A DNA stretch of 20,064 bases from a virus, in the IMG/VR virus record IMGVR_UViG_3300027631_000178, positions 1-20,064 of that record. The stretch is one strand, 5' to 3'. Positions within the stretch are counted from its first letter, which is position 1. The number at the start of each line of letters is the position of its first letter. Below, one piece after another: positions 13,507 to 20,064 of the stretch. Under the pieces are notes generated by a model. That model was not told where the DNA came from, did not search any database, and worked only from the letters and a program-made list of their open reading frames with translations. A program made the position numbers and the translations under genes.

Positions 13507-13942
13507 AGAAAATTATATTAAAGAAAAACAATTACATATCGAAATATTGGAATTGGATAATATACTTGCATTAGAATATTTCACACCTAATATCCAATTT
13601 TTAATAGATTCATTTAATAAAGAATATCAATGGGATGGTATGTTTGATATTGATGAAGTTAAGAATAGAATTAATAAAGGACATATTTTATTTATATTAT
13701 ACTATGATAATCAACCAATTGGATATGTTTGGTTTAAAGAGTTGGACAATACCACATGCTTTGGATATAATCTATATGTGACAAAACAGATAGAAAGACC
13801 AACAGATGCACCCAAATGGTTTTATAATAACGTAAGTGGAATCATATTAGAAAAATACAATACCATCAAAGTTGAAATTGAAGATTGGAATCGTGTTGTT
13901 TTTGAATTGATAGAAAGTATTGGATATAAAGAAATTTGGTAA
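13484..13942 (+). CDS. GNAT-family acetyltransferase
   Basis: A 152-residue protein matching GNAT organisation. A helical N-terminus is followed by the central strands GHILFILYYDNQPIGYVWFK (68-87), where NQPIGYVW is the typical beta-3/beta-4 turn. Then comes FGYNLYVTKQIERP, where the acetyl-CoA loop normally lies (the Q/RxxGxG/A motif is poorly conserved), the helix WFYNNVSGIILEKY, and EIEDWNRVVFELIESIGYKEIW, a typical C-terminal 'N..a...y...Gf' region. It would acetylate an amine on a protein or sugar nucleotide. The weak CoA-loop motif is a caution. The start overlaps the methyltransferase gene by 23 nt, and the last codons carry the -33 box of the next promoter. Confidence 0.68.
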   Translation: MKKYQLNKENYIKEKQLHIEILELDNILALEYFTPNIQFLIDSFNKEYQWDGMFDIDEVKNRINKGHILFILYYDNQPIGYVWFKELDNTTCFGYNLYVTKQIERPTDAPKWFYNNVSGIILEKYNTIKVEIEDWNRVVFELIESIGYKEIW

Positions 13943-13966
13943 TGTCAAATATTTGTCGTATATTAG
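13935..13966 (+). promoter_or_regulatory. Bacteroidota-type promoter for the HD hydrolase gene
   Basis: TTTG (13935-13938), 20 nt, TATATTAG (13959-13966). The -33 box lies in the last codons of the acetyltransferase gene. The leader to ATG13995 is about 24 nt, so unlike two other promoters this one is not leaderless. Confidence 0.68.
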
Positions 13967-13994
13967 AGTATTATAAACAATTAAACTCTAAACA

Positions 13995-14642
13995 ATGAAA
14001 CAAAAGACAGAACAAGAATTGAAAGCAAATTATGACCGATTTATAGGTATAATTAAGAAGTATTTTACAGGAGAAAGATTGGAGAAATTACTCCATATGT
14101 ATTCCGAAGAAGAATTGGGTATTAACCTTACACTATCTGCCGCATCTGGCTCAAAACACTATCATAACGCATATATAGGTGGGTATATAGACCACATCTT
14201 TAATGTATGTAAGAACGCTCTTAAAATGAGAGACCTGTTCGTATTGCAAGGTGGTGTGATAGATTTTACCGAAGAAGAATTGATATTTAGTTGTCTACAT
14301 CACGATTTAGGAAAGTTAGGTATTAAAGGTGAATTACACTATTTACCAAATCAAGAAGAATGGTCTCAAAAGAAATACGGAACCCTATTTGTTCGTAATG
14401 AGAATATCCCATATATGACCTTAACCGATAGAACTTTCTTTTCATTGAACCACTACGGTATTCAGTATAATGAGAAAGAGTATTTTGCAATCAAACTTAC
14501 TGATGGTATGTATGATGAAGATAATCAAAAGTATTTAGCAGGTCACGACTTAAAGAAACAATTAGTTTATAAGTTACAATTTATTATGCATTGGGCAGAC
14601 CATATGTCGACAATCATTGAAAGACAAGATAACGTAATTTAA
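13995..14642 (+). CDS. HD-domain phosphohydrolase
   Basis: A 215-residue protein with the HD-superfamily metal site: His55/His57 and His67 in GSKHYHNAYIGGYIDH, HHDLGKLG with His102/His103/Asp104, and a C-terminal HWADHMS that gives the final Asp. A TLTDRTFFSLNHYG segment near 142 is also typical. HD proteins hydrolyse nucleotide or phosphate esters, and phage members often act on nucleotides or cyclic nucleotides. It has its own promoter and sits apart from the modification operon, suggesting a nucleotide-metabolism role. Codon use is less AT-extreme than in the upstream operon. Confidence 0.88.
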   Translation: MKQKTEQELKANYDRFIGIIKKYFTGERLEKLLHMYSEEELGINLTLSAASGSKHYHNAYIGGYIDHIFNVCKNALKMRDLFVLQGGVIDFTEEELIFSCLHHDLGKLGIKGELHYLPNQEEWSQKKYGTLFVRNENIPYMTLTDRTFFSLNHYGIQYNEKEYFAIKLTDGMYDEDNQKYLAGHDLKKQLVYKLQFIMHWADHMSTIIERQDNVI

Positions 14643-14657
14643 TGACACATTTTCCGA

Positions 14658-14694
14658 TTTGTAATAAAGTTAAGGTAGTTTTGTCATAACTTTG
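14658..14694 (+). promoter_or_regulatory. Possible promoter for hsp20 (weak)
   Basis: TAACTTTG (14687-14694) is a perfect TAnnTTTG -7 box upstream of the hsp20 gene. The nearest TTTG (14658-14661) is 25 nt upstream, not the 20 nt seen elsewhere, so the pair is imperfect. A 6-bp hairpin (TATAGT 14713-14718 with ACTATA 14725-14730) lies in the leader. Confidence 0.42.
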
Positions 14695-14761
14695 TAACAA
14701 AATAAGGGATGGTATAGTATTTGGACTATATGGAGTATTATTAACAAAAAAACATTTTATT

Positions 14762-15148
14762 ATGATTTCTTATGATTTCAACGGATTATTCGATGAGTTT
14801 TTTCCAATCGAGCAACCAAAGACAAGAACAACGTATGTTCCAAACAAATTCGCAGTAGACATTAAAGAGGATTCTGCAACTCTAGCATTATCAGTATTAG
14901 GACACAATCCAGATGATATTGAAATTAATTGCTTTGAGGACAAAATTGAAATTAAAGCTAAAAAGACAAAAGAGGATAAAGAAAATCCTTTTAATCAATT
15001 AATTTCAGATATTGAAGAACGAATACAAGTAGGTAAAAACTTTGATGGAAAAAAATCAAAAGCTGAGATTAAAAATGGCATTCTCTTAATTACCATCGAA
15101 AGAAAAGAAGAGTCCAAACCAAAAAAATTAACCTTAAAAGTTGGTTAA
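14762..15148 (+). CDS. Hsp20/alpha-crystallin small heat-shock protein
   Basis: A 128-residue protein. The alpha-crystallin domain starts near residue 27 with NKFAVDIKEDSATLALSVLG and continues through NPDDIEINCFEDKIEIKAKK, a typical beta-sheet pattern, to the C-terminal KAEIKNGILLITIERK. The GILLITI segment corresponds to the G-V-L motif that ends the domain. The N-terminal YDFNGLFDEFFP is a short membrane- or client-contact segment. It would act as an ATP-independent holdase. Phage Hsp20 genes are well known in T4-like viruses, where they may aid virion protein folding. It has its own weak promoter signal, and a strong terminator ends within 60 nt of its stop codon. Confidence 0.93.
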   Translation: MISYDFNGLFDEFFPIEQPKTRTTYVPNKFAVDIKEDSATLALSVLGHNPDDIEINCFEDKIEIKAKKTKEDKENPFNQLISDIEERIQVGKNFDGKKSKAEIKNGILLITIERKEESKPKKLTLKVG

Positions 15149-15171
15149 TTCAGTTATTTTTCGTATATTAC
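15140..15171 (+). promoter_or_regulatory. Bacteroidota-type promoter overlapping a terminator
   Basis: GTTG (15140-15143, one mismatch to TTTG), 20 nt, TATATTAC (15164-15171). The -33 box is in the last codons of hsp20. Transcription would begin inside the left arm of the following hairpin, so RNA from this promoter could not form the full terminator while read-through from hsp20 could. Confidence 0.62.
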
Positions 15172-15205
15172 AAAGGTAGGAGTTTAATCACTTCTACCTT
15201 TTTTT
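15172..15205 (+). terminator. Rho-independent terminator after hsp20
   Basis: A 12-bp stem, AAAGGTAGGAGT (15172-15183) with ACTTCTACCTTT (15190-15201), one G-U, a 6-nt loop TTAATC and a T tract 15199-15205. It is one of the strongest hairpins in the window. Confidence 0.9.
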
Positions 15206-15227
15206 ATACAAATAAATACTTATTACT

Positions 15228-15404
15228 ATGATATACAACGAAAAAATACAAGGATTGTTAGAGGCTTTAGACGGAAAGTTAAGGATTTTACAAAACGGAA
15301 TTACAGGTGCACAACAAATGTCACCATCCGAAGGCCATACAACATTGGAAGACGCTAGAAAAATAGTAGAGCGTATTTCCGAATTAACTAGAATCAATCG
15401 TTAA
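15228..15404 (+). CDS. Small helical protein (58 aa)
   Basis: A 58-residue protein beginning MIYNEKIQGLLEALDGKLRI, with two amphipathic helices (residues 4-24 and 40-56, LEDARKIVERISELTR) separated by a turn (GITGAQQMSPSEG). It ends exactly one base before the ATG of the next gene. It follows the overlapping promoter/terminator at 15140-15205. The helix-turn-helix-like hairpin suggests a dimerising small protein, possibly an inhibitor or scaffold of the downstream membrane protein. No family recognised. Confidence 0.7.
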   Translation: MIYNEKIQGLLEALDGKLRILQNGITGAQQMSPSEGHTTLEDARKIVERISELTRINR

Positions 15405-16592
15405 ATGAATTGGCTTAAATATTTAGTCGGATTTTCTGCACTAATTATCGCCGGTTGTGCAGCATTCTTTTCAGTAACAGGATTGGGTGTTCTATTTAGT
15501 GGAGCATCAACGGCAGTAATGGTTATGGCAAGTTCATTAGAATTTGCTAAATTAGTTGCAGCAACTTATCTTAAACAAAAATGGGATGAGATTCAGGGAT
15601 TTAATAAGTGGTATTTGGTATCAGCGGTTGTATTACTAATGTTAATTACATCTGCAGGTATCTTTGGTTATCTATCCAACGCCTTTCAGGCACAATCACT
15701 TAAACTACAACAGGTAGATAGGGAAATTATGGTACACTCTACTAAAATTGACCAAAATACTATCCAAATTACGCAACTATCAACACAAATTAGTGAGTTT
15801 AACAAAAATCAAGGTAAAATCATTGATGGTAGTAAGGTAAATTCTCGTCTTTTACGTTCAATAGACAATAGAGATAAAGAAATTGCTAAAATTAACAAAA
15901 AAATTAGTGATTTACAAGACCAGACTGCAAAAGAAAAGGAAAAAATCAATGAAATTAAGACTTCTAACATAGATTTGGAGAAAGAAGTAGGCGGTTTTAG
16001 GTTTGTAGCGGAAGCATTTGGTGTAGAATTGAAAAATGTAGTAAAATTCTTCATATTTTTGATTGTAATGGTATTTGACCCATTAGCAGTAGCATTAATT
16101 ATCGCATTTAATGGTTTAATTGAAGATAAAAAGAAAAAACAAAAAAGACTTATAGGTGAAATTATAGAAAATGACGAAAAATTAGGTTTATATGATAATT
16201 TAGATGACTTAATGGAGGAAAACTACAAAAATTACCAAATTTACGGAGATAGTAGAAAATATTCTACAAAAGAGGATGAAAATAAAGTTATAGTGGAAAA
16301 TATTCTTAACGAAAACAAAGAAAATGAGAATTCAATTGTTAGGATTCCTATTGACTTGGATGGTGATGGAACAATTGATGGTTATGATACGAACAATGAT
16401 GGGATTATAGATGAGTGGTCTATTGAAGGTCACGCTGAAAGAGCATCTGGTAATAGAAATTTATTACCATACTACGCTAAAACCGATTTTGATTGGGATG
16501 ACAAACCAAAATGGATAAATGACCAAAATGCAATTAATTATTGGTTAAAATACAAAAAGAAACAGGAAGACGATTTAATTAAAACTTATTAA
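15405..16592 (+). CDS. Membrane protein with coiled coil and calcium-binding-type loops
   Basis: A 395-residue protein. Four hydrophobic segments (residues 6-30, 34-55, 70-92, 211-238) bracket a long coiled coil (95-195, many K/E/Q with heptads such as KEIAKINKKISDLQDQ). After the last membrane segment comes a KKKKQKR patch. Further on, IPIDLDGDGTID-GYDTNNDGIIDEW (315-338) contains two calcium loops of thrombospondin-3/EF type, with Asp317-319-321-325 and Asp328-332-336. The C-terminus is Trp-rich (DWDDKPKWINDQNAI). Membrane anchor, coiled coil and calcium loops suggest an envelope- or membrane-remodelling protein of the infected cell. Large phages encode such proteins without known function. 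It directly follows the 58-residue gene. Confidence 0.8.
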   Translation: MNWLKYLVGFSALIIAGCAAFFSVTGLGVLFSGASTAVMVMASSLEFAKLVAATYLKQKWDEIQGFNKWYLVSAVVLLMLITSAGIFGYLSNAFQAQSLKLQQVDREIMVHSTKIDQNTIQITQLSTQISEFNKNQGKIIDGSKVNSRLLRSIDNRDKEIAKINKKISDLQDQTAKEKEKINEIKTSNIDLEKEVGGFRFVAEAFGVELKNVVKFFIFLIVMVFDPLAVALIIAFNGLIEDKKKKQKRLIGEIIENDEKLGLYDNLDDLMEENYKNYQIYGDSRKYSTKEDENKVIVENILNENKENENSIVRIPIDLDGDGTIDGYDTNNDGIIDEWSIEGHAERASGNRNLLPYYAKTDFDWDDKPKWINDQNAINYWLKYKKKQEDDLIKTY

Positions 16593-16595
16593 TTA

Positions 16596-16627
16596 TTTGG
16601 TAGTTTAGAATAATTTTCGTATATTAC
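16596..16627 (+). promoter_or_regulatory. Bacteroidota-type promoter for the nucleotidyltransferase operon
   Basis: TTTG (16596-16599), 20 nt, TATATTAC (16620-16627). The ATG follows only 4 nt later (16632), so the transcript should be leaderless. It starts 4 nt after a stop codon and may drive the six genes to the end of the window. Confidence 0.72.
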
Positions 16628-16631
16628 AAAT

Positions 16632-17027
16632 ATGAAAAAATACGCATTATTTATAGGAAGGTGGCAAACGTGGCATAAAGGTCATGAGTGGTTAATAAAT
16701 CAACAATTAGAGAAAGGAAAGAATTGTTGGGTAGCAATTAGAGATGTTCAAAAAGATGAGAACAACCCTAAATCAGCACAAGAGGTATTACAAGAATTAC
16801 AAAAAGAACCATTTTTTACACAAAATTGGGATAAAATTTTATTATCAATAATTCCAGACATTGAAAGTGTAAACTATGGTAGAGGTGTAGGTTATGATGT
16901 AATCTATCACGAACCACCAAAAGAAATCGAACAAATTAGTGGAACTGCTATTAGAAAAAAATACATAGACTCCAATGGAGATGTGATTGTTTACAACATA
17001 GATAACGAAGATGTTAGTAGAGCGTAA
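16632..17027 (+). CDS. HxGH nucleotidyltransferase (NMN/APS-kinase-associated type)
   Basis: A 131-residue protein with the cytidylyltransferase-superfamily site: GRWQTWHKGH (9-18, the HxGH motif) and ISGTAIRKKY (102-111, the ISSTxxR-type motif). IPDIESVNYGRGVGYDV (74-90) is a segment I recall from phage and cyanobacterial enzymes annotated as NMN adenylyltransferase-like or associated with APS kinase. It transfers a nucleotidyl group to a phosphate or a phosphorylated substrate. It starts 4 nt after the -7 box of the promoter. The next gene, DUF2061, overlaps it by 17 nt. Known: family and motifs. Inferred: a role in sulfate activation (PAPS) or in NAD supply. Confidence 0.8.
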   Translation: MKKYALFIGRWQTWHKGHEWLINQQLEKGKNCWVAIRDVQKDENNPKSAQEVLQELQKEPFFTQNWDKILLSIIPDIESVNYGRGVGYDVIYHEPPKEIEQISGTAIRKKYIDSNGDVIVYNIDNEDVSRA

Positions 17028-17220
17028 AAGACACATTGCTAAAACCATCTCATATCGCATTTTAAGTACCTTAATTGGTTTCTTATTAATGTGGTTGATA
17101 AGTGGTTCAATTAAAGTTGGAGCAGCGTTTGGAGTAGCAGAATTGATTTATAAACCCATACAATACTATATTCACGAAAGAGTGTGGTATAAATGGATTA
17201 AATACGGATTAAAAAAATAA
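17011..17220 (+). CDS. DUF2061 small membrane protein
   Basis: A 69-residue protein matching the DUF2061 pattern: RHIAKTISYRILSTLIGFLLMWLISG, then IKVGAAFGVAELIYKPIQYYIHERVWYKWIKYG. It has two hydrophobic segments, the second followed by the characteristic K-P...YYxHERxW motif. From memory, DUF2061 is often fused to or next to adenylylsulfate kinase, so its place just after an HxGH nucleotidyltransferase is informative. It overlaps that gene by 17 nt. Membrane location is clear; function remains unknown in the family. Confidence 0.85.
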   Translation: MLVERKRHIAKTISYRILSTLIGFLLMWLISGSIKVGAAFGVAELIYKPIQYYIHERVWYKWIKYGLKK

Positions 17221-17223
17221 AAT

Positions 17224-17859
17224 ATGAAATTAATAGTTGACAAAGGTTCTAATGGATTAACAACAAAAGAGTTTACGGAGTATCTTAAAACTCCTATATT
17301 AAAGTCGGAAATAACTCAACAAGAAGCCGATGAGTTAAGGTTACAATTAAATGAAGCTTTGGAAAAGAATCCAGGATTAGGAATTTCGGCAACTCAAATA
17401 GGAATTAAAAAAAGAGCATGTTTAATTAAATTTGGTGATGAAGAATTATTCTTAGTAAATCCAATTATAACGGAAAAATCAAAAGAAGGATTTCTATTCT
17501 ATGAGGGTTGTTTATCAATCCCTTCAACTTTAACAAAACCAATTAGAACCATACGTGCATCCAAAGTTATTGTACAAACTGATAATTTAGGTGAATTAAC
17601 ATTTGAAATTAATCCAGAAGGTGATAAAGCAAATGAATCGGTATCAAAGGAAACAATGATGACCGTTATAGTTCAGCATGAAATTGACCATTTAGACGGA
17701 TTCACAATTAAAGATAGAGTTTATAATACACAAGTAGTTAAAAGACAAACTTATGGTAGAAATGAAAAGATTGTAATGAAATCAAAAGAAGGAGAATTAA
17801 TTGAAGTTAAATTTAAAAATGCAAATAAATTCTTTTTAGAAGGATACGAAATAGTTTAA
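17224..17859 (+). CDS. def: Peptide deformylase
   Basis: A 211-residue protein with all three deformylase motifs: GLGISATQ (51-58, GxGxxAxQ), EGCLS (94-98, with the metal Cys96) and QHEIDHLDG (151-159, HExDH, metal ligands His152 and His156, catalytic Glu153). It removes formyl groups from new N-terminal Met. The C-terminal 50 residues extend past the minimal phage forms, and the N-terminal 40 are a little longer than average. Phage deformylases are common in large marine phages and are thought to speed maturation of phage or photosystem proteins. It lies 4 nt after DUF2061 and 2 nt before the next gene, in the leaderless operon. Confidence 0.95.
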   Translation: MKLIVDKGSNGLTTKEFTEYLKTPILKSEITQQEADELRLQLNEALEKNPGLGISATQIGIKKRACLIKFGDEELFLVNPIITEKSKEGFLFYEGCLSIPSTLTKPIRTIRASKVIVQTDNLGELTFEINPEGDKANESVSKETMMTVIVQHEIDHLDGFTIKDRVYNTQVVKRQTYGRNEKIVMKSKEGELIEVKFKNANKFFLEGYEIV

Positions 17860-17860
17860 T

Positions 17861-18121
17861 ATGGAAATAATAATAATAATTTTAACTATATTTTTAGCAA
17901 TTGCTGGATATAGTATATGGAATCTTCTAAATAAATTAGAAAAATACGAAGATACATACGAAGATACACAAAAATTTATACAAACAGAAATCGAAAGAAA
18001 CGAAGCATTACTGGAAGCATTAAGACAAATTGATAATCGTCAAATGTTTGAGAAGGATGATGATGTAGGTTCTATATTTTATCAAATAAAAGAAACTATT
18101 CAAAAATTCAAACAAAGGTAA
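17861..18121 (+). CDS. Membrane-anchored coiled-coil protein (86 aa)
   Basis: An 86-residue protein with an N-terminal hydrophobic anchor (MEIIIIILTIFLAIAGYSIW, residues 1-20), then a helix running to the C-terminus with heptad-like spacing (LLNKLEKYEDTYEDTQKFI, EIERNEALLEALRQID). There is no cleavage site after the anchor, so it should stay tethered with the coil in the cytoplasm. Such small anchored coils are typical of large phages. It is tightly packed between the deformylase and sigma-factor genes (1 nt and 2 nt gaps). No specific function. Confidence 0.72.
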   Translation: MEIIIIILTIFLAIAGYSIWNLLNKLEKYEDTYEDTQKFIQTEIERNEALLEALRQIDNRQMFEKDDDVGSIFYQIKETIQKFKQR

Positions 18122-18123
18122 TT

Positions 18124-18819
18124 ATGCCAAGAAAAAAAAGGGGCCCCAATAGACAATACTTTACAAAGGATACAGAGGATGCTATTATAGAGTATAATCT
18201 AACAAATGACCAATATATAAAAGATAAACTATATAGAGAAAGAATTGCATCTGCATTTGACAAACTTGCAGAGATAGTTTATAATAAATGGAAGTTTACT
18301 TACTTTGACGATGACCCAAGAGATGTAATGTCGGAAGTTGTTGCATTTATGATTGAAAAAATTCATATGTACAAAGCGGGTAAAGGTAAAGCATTTAGTT
18401 ATTTTACTATTGTTGCAAGGAATTATCTTATTTTAAATAATAATGCAAATTATAAAAGATATAAAGAAACCGATGTAATGTCTGGATTACCAGATTCATT
18501 TGATACTGAAAATAATTTTAGAGAGGAAGAAAGAAATGATGAACACAGAACATTTAATAAAAGAATGCTTGAATATTGGGATACACATTTAGAAAACTTT
18601 TTCCCAAAGAAAAGAGATTTACAAATTGCAGATTCAGTATTGGAATTATTTAGAAGAGCAGAACATATAGAAAATTTTAATAAAAAATCTTTATACCTTC
18701 TTATTAGAGAAATCACAGGCCACCCTACACATTATATTACCAAAGTTGTCAACAAGATGAAAGAAAAACAAATGGCACTTTATAATGAATTCGACAGAGA
18801 AGGTGATATAAAAATTTAA
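18124..18819 (+). CDS. T4 gp55-like late sigma factor
   Basis: A 231-residue protein of the gp55 type. Residues 35-110 resemble the sigma region 2 core that binds the polymerase beta' subunit and the -10 element: EIVYNKWKFTYFDDDPRDVMSE, then GKGKAFSYFTIVARNYLI (86-104), the best-conserved segment of the phage family. Like T4 gp55 it lacks a full region 4. A basic N-terminus (MPRKKRGPNR) and a charged C-terminus flank it. In T4 this protein, with a sliding clamp and a coactivator, drives late transcription from short -10-only promoters. Its presence is the strongest argument for a T4-like phage. It does not obviously match the TTTG/TAnnTTTG promoters, which look like host-sigma sites. Confidence 0.86.
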   Translation: MPRKKRGPNRQYFTKDTEDAIIEYNLTNDQYIKDKLYRERIASAFDKLAEIVYNKWKFTYFDDDPRDVMSEVVAFMIEKIHMYKAGKGKAFSYFTIVARNYLILNNNANYKRYKETDVMSGLPDSFDTENNFREEERNDEHRTFNKRMLEYWDTHLENFFPKKRDLQIADSVLELFRRAEHIENFNKKSLYLLIREITGHPTHYITKVVNKMKEKQMALYNEFDREGDIKI

Positions 18820-18821
18820 AT

Positions 18822-20064
18822 ATGGTACAATTAGGTTTATCAGCATTTTATCATGATTCTGCGGCAGCATTAGTTATAGATGGTAAAGTTATATGTGCAA
18901 TTGAAGAGGAGAAACTATCCGGCGAAAAACATGATAGTTCTTTTCCGTTTAAAGTAATCCAATGGTGTTTAGAATACGCAAAAATAACAATTGATGAAGT
19001 TGATATGGTTTGTTGGTATGAAAATCCAAACGATAAATTCGAAAGAGTTAGAGAAACAATTGGTAAGTGGGGTGGTTTACGATTTCCAATGAAATGGAGA
19101 CAATTCTTAAAAAGATGGAATGAAACGGAAGGTAATTTAAAAGGAATATTGAAATCAATTGGATATGATGGTATTATTACTTACACACACCACCATTTAT
19201 CACATTTAGCACTCTCATATTATACATCACCATTTGATAGAGCAATTGGTTTGTCAATTGATGGAGTTGGAGAAAGGCATTCGGTATATGCCACAATGTG
19301 TGATGACAAAGGATTTCATAAAATACAAACACTACACTTTCCATATTCATTGGGATTAATATATTCGGCATTTACGGCATATTTAGGGTTTAAACCAAAC
19401 GAAGGTGAGTATAAGGTTATGGGACTTGCACCATATGGTAATAATCAAAAATATAATAACATATTTGATAAAGTTGTTACTACTGGTGGTGAAACCGATA
19501 TTGTAAAGATGGACATGTCTTACTTTACATGGCATACATCGGATAATGATATGTTTCACCAAAAACTCATTGATTTAATTGGATTTCCTCCACGATTTAA
19601 AGACGAACCAATCGAACAACATCATAAAGACTTAGCTGCATCATTACAACAATGGTATGAAGGTGCACTATATTTTATCATCAATAGAATTACAAATAGT
19701 TGGGAATCTGAAAACTTAGTATTAGGTGGTGGGTGTGCATATAATGGAACCGCCAATGGTAAGATAAAAACAGCTACATCAATTAAGAATGTATTCATAC
19801 CATTTGCACCTTCGGATAGTGGTTCTGCAATTGGTGCATGTTTATATCAACATCATATTGTAATGGGTAATCCAAAAGTAAAAGGTGGTGATAATCAATC
19901 TCCATATTTGGGTGAGGAATGGAGTAACCCCGAATTACTTAAAATTATATTACAAAATCATAGAAAAAAAGTTGTAATGTTTGATACCGATGAAATGTTG
20001 TGTAAAGAAGTTGCAAGATTAATTAATGATGGTAATATTATAGGTTGGTTTCAAGGTAGAACCG
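18822..20064 (+). CDS. NodU/CmcH-type carbamoyltransferase, 3' end outside the window
   Basis: The visible 414 residues cover the N-terminal, Kae1-like part of an O-carbamoyltransferase. GLSAFYHDSAAALV (5-18), HHHLSHLALSYYTSPF (123-138, with the metal-type His residues), LSIDGVGE (144-151) and GEYKVMGLAPYG (near 197) are all family hallmarks, as is LVLGGGCAYNGTANGKI (near 305). The enzyme moves a carbamoyl group from carbamoyl phosphate, via carbamoyl-AMP, to a hydroxyl. Nearly identical layouts occur in antibiotic, nodulation-factor and phage proteins. In phages it may carbamoylate a modified base or a glycan. The gene runs off the window edge, so the C-terminal domain is not seen. Confidence 0.93.
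   Translation, partial: MVQLGLSAFYHDSAAALVIDGKVICAIEEEKLSGEKHDSSFPFKVIQWCLEYAKITIDEVDMVCWYENPNDKFERVRETIGKWGGLRFPMKWRQFLKRWNETEGNLKGILKSIGYDGIITYTHHHLSHLALSYYTSPFDRAIGLSIDGVGERHSVYATMCDDKGFHKIQTLHFPYSLGLIYSAFTAYLGFKPNEGEYKVMGLAPYGNNQKYNNIFDKVVTTGGETDIVKMDMSYFTWHTSDNDMFHQKLIDLIGFPPRFKDEPIEQHHKDLAASLQQWYEGALYFIINRITNSWESENLVLGGGCAYNGTANGKIKTATSIKNVFIPFAPSDSGSAIGACLYQHHIVMGNPKVKGGDNQSPYLGEEWSNPELLKIILQNHRKKVVMFDTDEMLCKEVARLINDGNIIGWFQGRT

Noticed and set aside
13942-13998. 18-codon ORF linking the acetyltransferase stop to the HD hydrolase start through ATG overlaps
   Set aside because: It coincides with the promoter at 13935-13966 and encodes nothing recognisable; the overlaps are likely chance in A/T-rich DNA.
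14713-14730. RNA thermometer in the hsp20 leader
   Set aside because: The 6-bp hairpin (TATAGT/ACTATA) does not cover a ribosome-binding sequence or the start codon, so thermometer function is unsupported.

Overview
The window reads as part of a large tailed-phage genome, probably a T4-like (gp55-type sigma factor) myovirus of a Bacteroidota host. All supported genes are on the + strand, tightly packed, often sharing stop/start bases, and the DNA is A/T-rich. There is one phage-type tRNA, a T4 gp55-like sigma factor, a fiber-type S74 chaperone domain and many tiny ORFs. Five promoters match the Bacteroidota pattern (TTTG, then TAnnTTnn), each with exactly 20 nt between the two boxes. I see no Shine-Dalgarno-led architecture, integrase, transposase or CRISPR array. 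The host assignment is an inference from the promoters.

Layout. 1-1000: a small lipoprotein-like protein, a tRNA-Gly(UCC) carrying a 28-nt insertion in its D loop, a strong terminator and a small HExxH metallopeptidase. 960-3430: small unknown proteins, a compact structured-RNA candidate (about 1505-1564, with a competing strand at 1620-1627), a 36-residue membrane peptide with its own terminator, and a 326-residue unknown protein. 3500-6990 (promoter 3500-3531): a B12-binding radical SAM enzyme, two small membrane proteins and two related sulfotransferase-like proteins. 6991-13942 (promoter 6991-7022): a run of ten tightly spaced genes. It opens with an unusual fusion of an ATP-grasp-like N-terminus, a cysteine-rich segment and a C-terminal S74 self-cleaving chaperone. 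It continues with a basic peptide, a zinc-ribbon protein, a glycosyltransferase-like protein, a third sulfotransferase-like protein, two 2OG-Fe(II) oxygenases, a SAM methyltransferase and a GNAT acetyltransferase. 13935-20064: HD hydrolase, Hsp20, a small helical protein, a large membrane/coiled-coil/calcium-loop protein, an HxGH nucleotidyltransferase, a DUF2061 protein, peptide deformylase, a membrane-anchored coiled coil, the sigma factor and a truncated NodU/CmcH carbamoyltransferase.

How the genes may work together. The 3.5-14 kb segment looks like a biosynthetic or modification cassette inside a phage: radical SAM, ATP-grasp, three sulfotransferase-like proteins, a glycosyltransferase, two oxygenases, a methyltransferase and an acetyltransferase. 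The nucleotidyltransferase/DUF2061 pair downstream is of a type I associate with APS kinase, so it may help supply the sulfate donor PAPS. The target could be the virion (for example the Cys-rich fiber-like protein), a cell-surface glycan or a peptide; the sequence does not decide. The downstream block (deformylase, sigma factor, Hsp20) is ordinary late-phage and host-takeover machinery.
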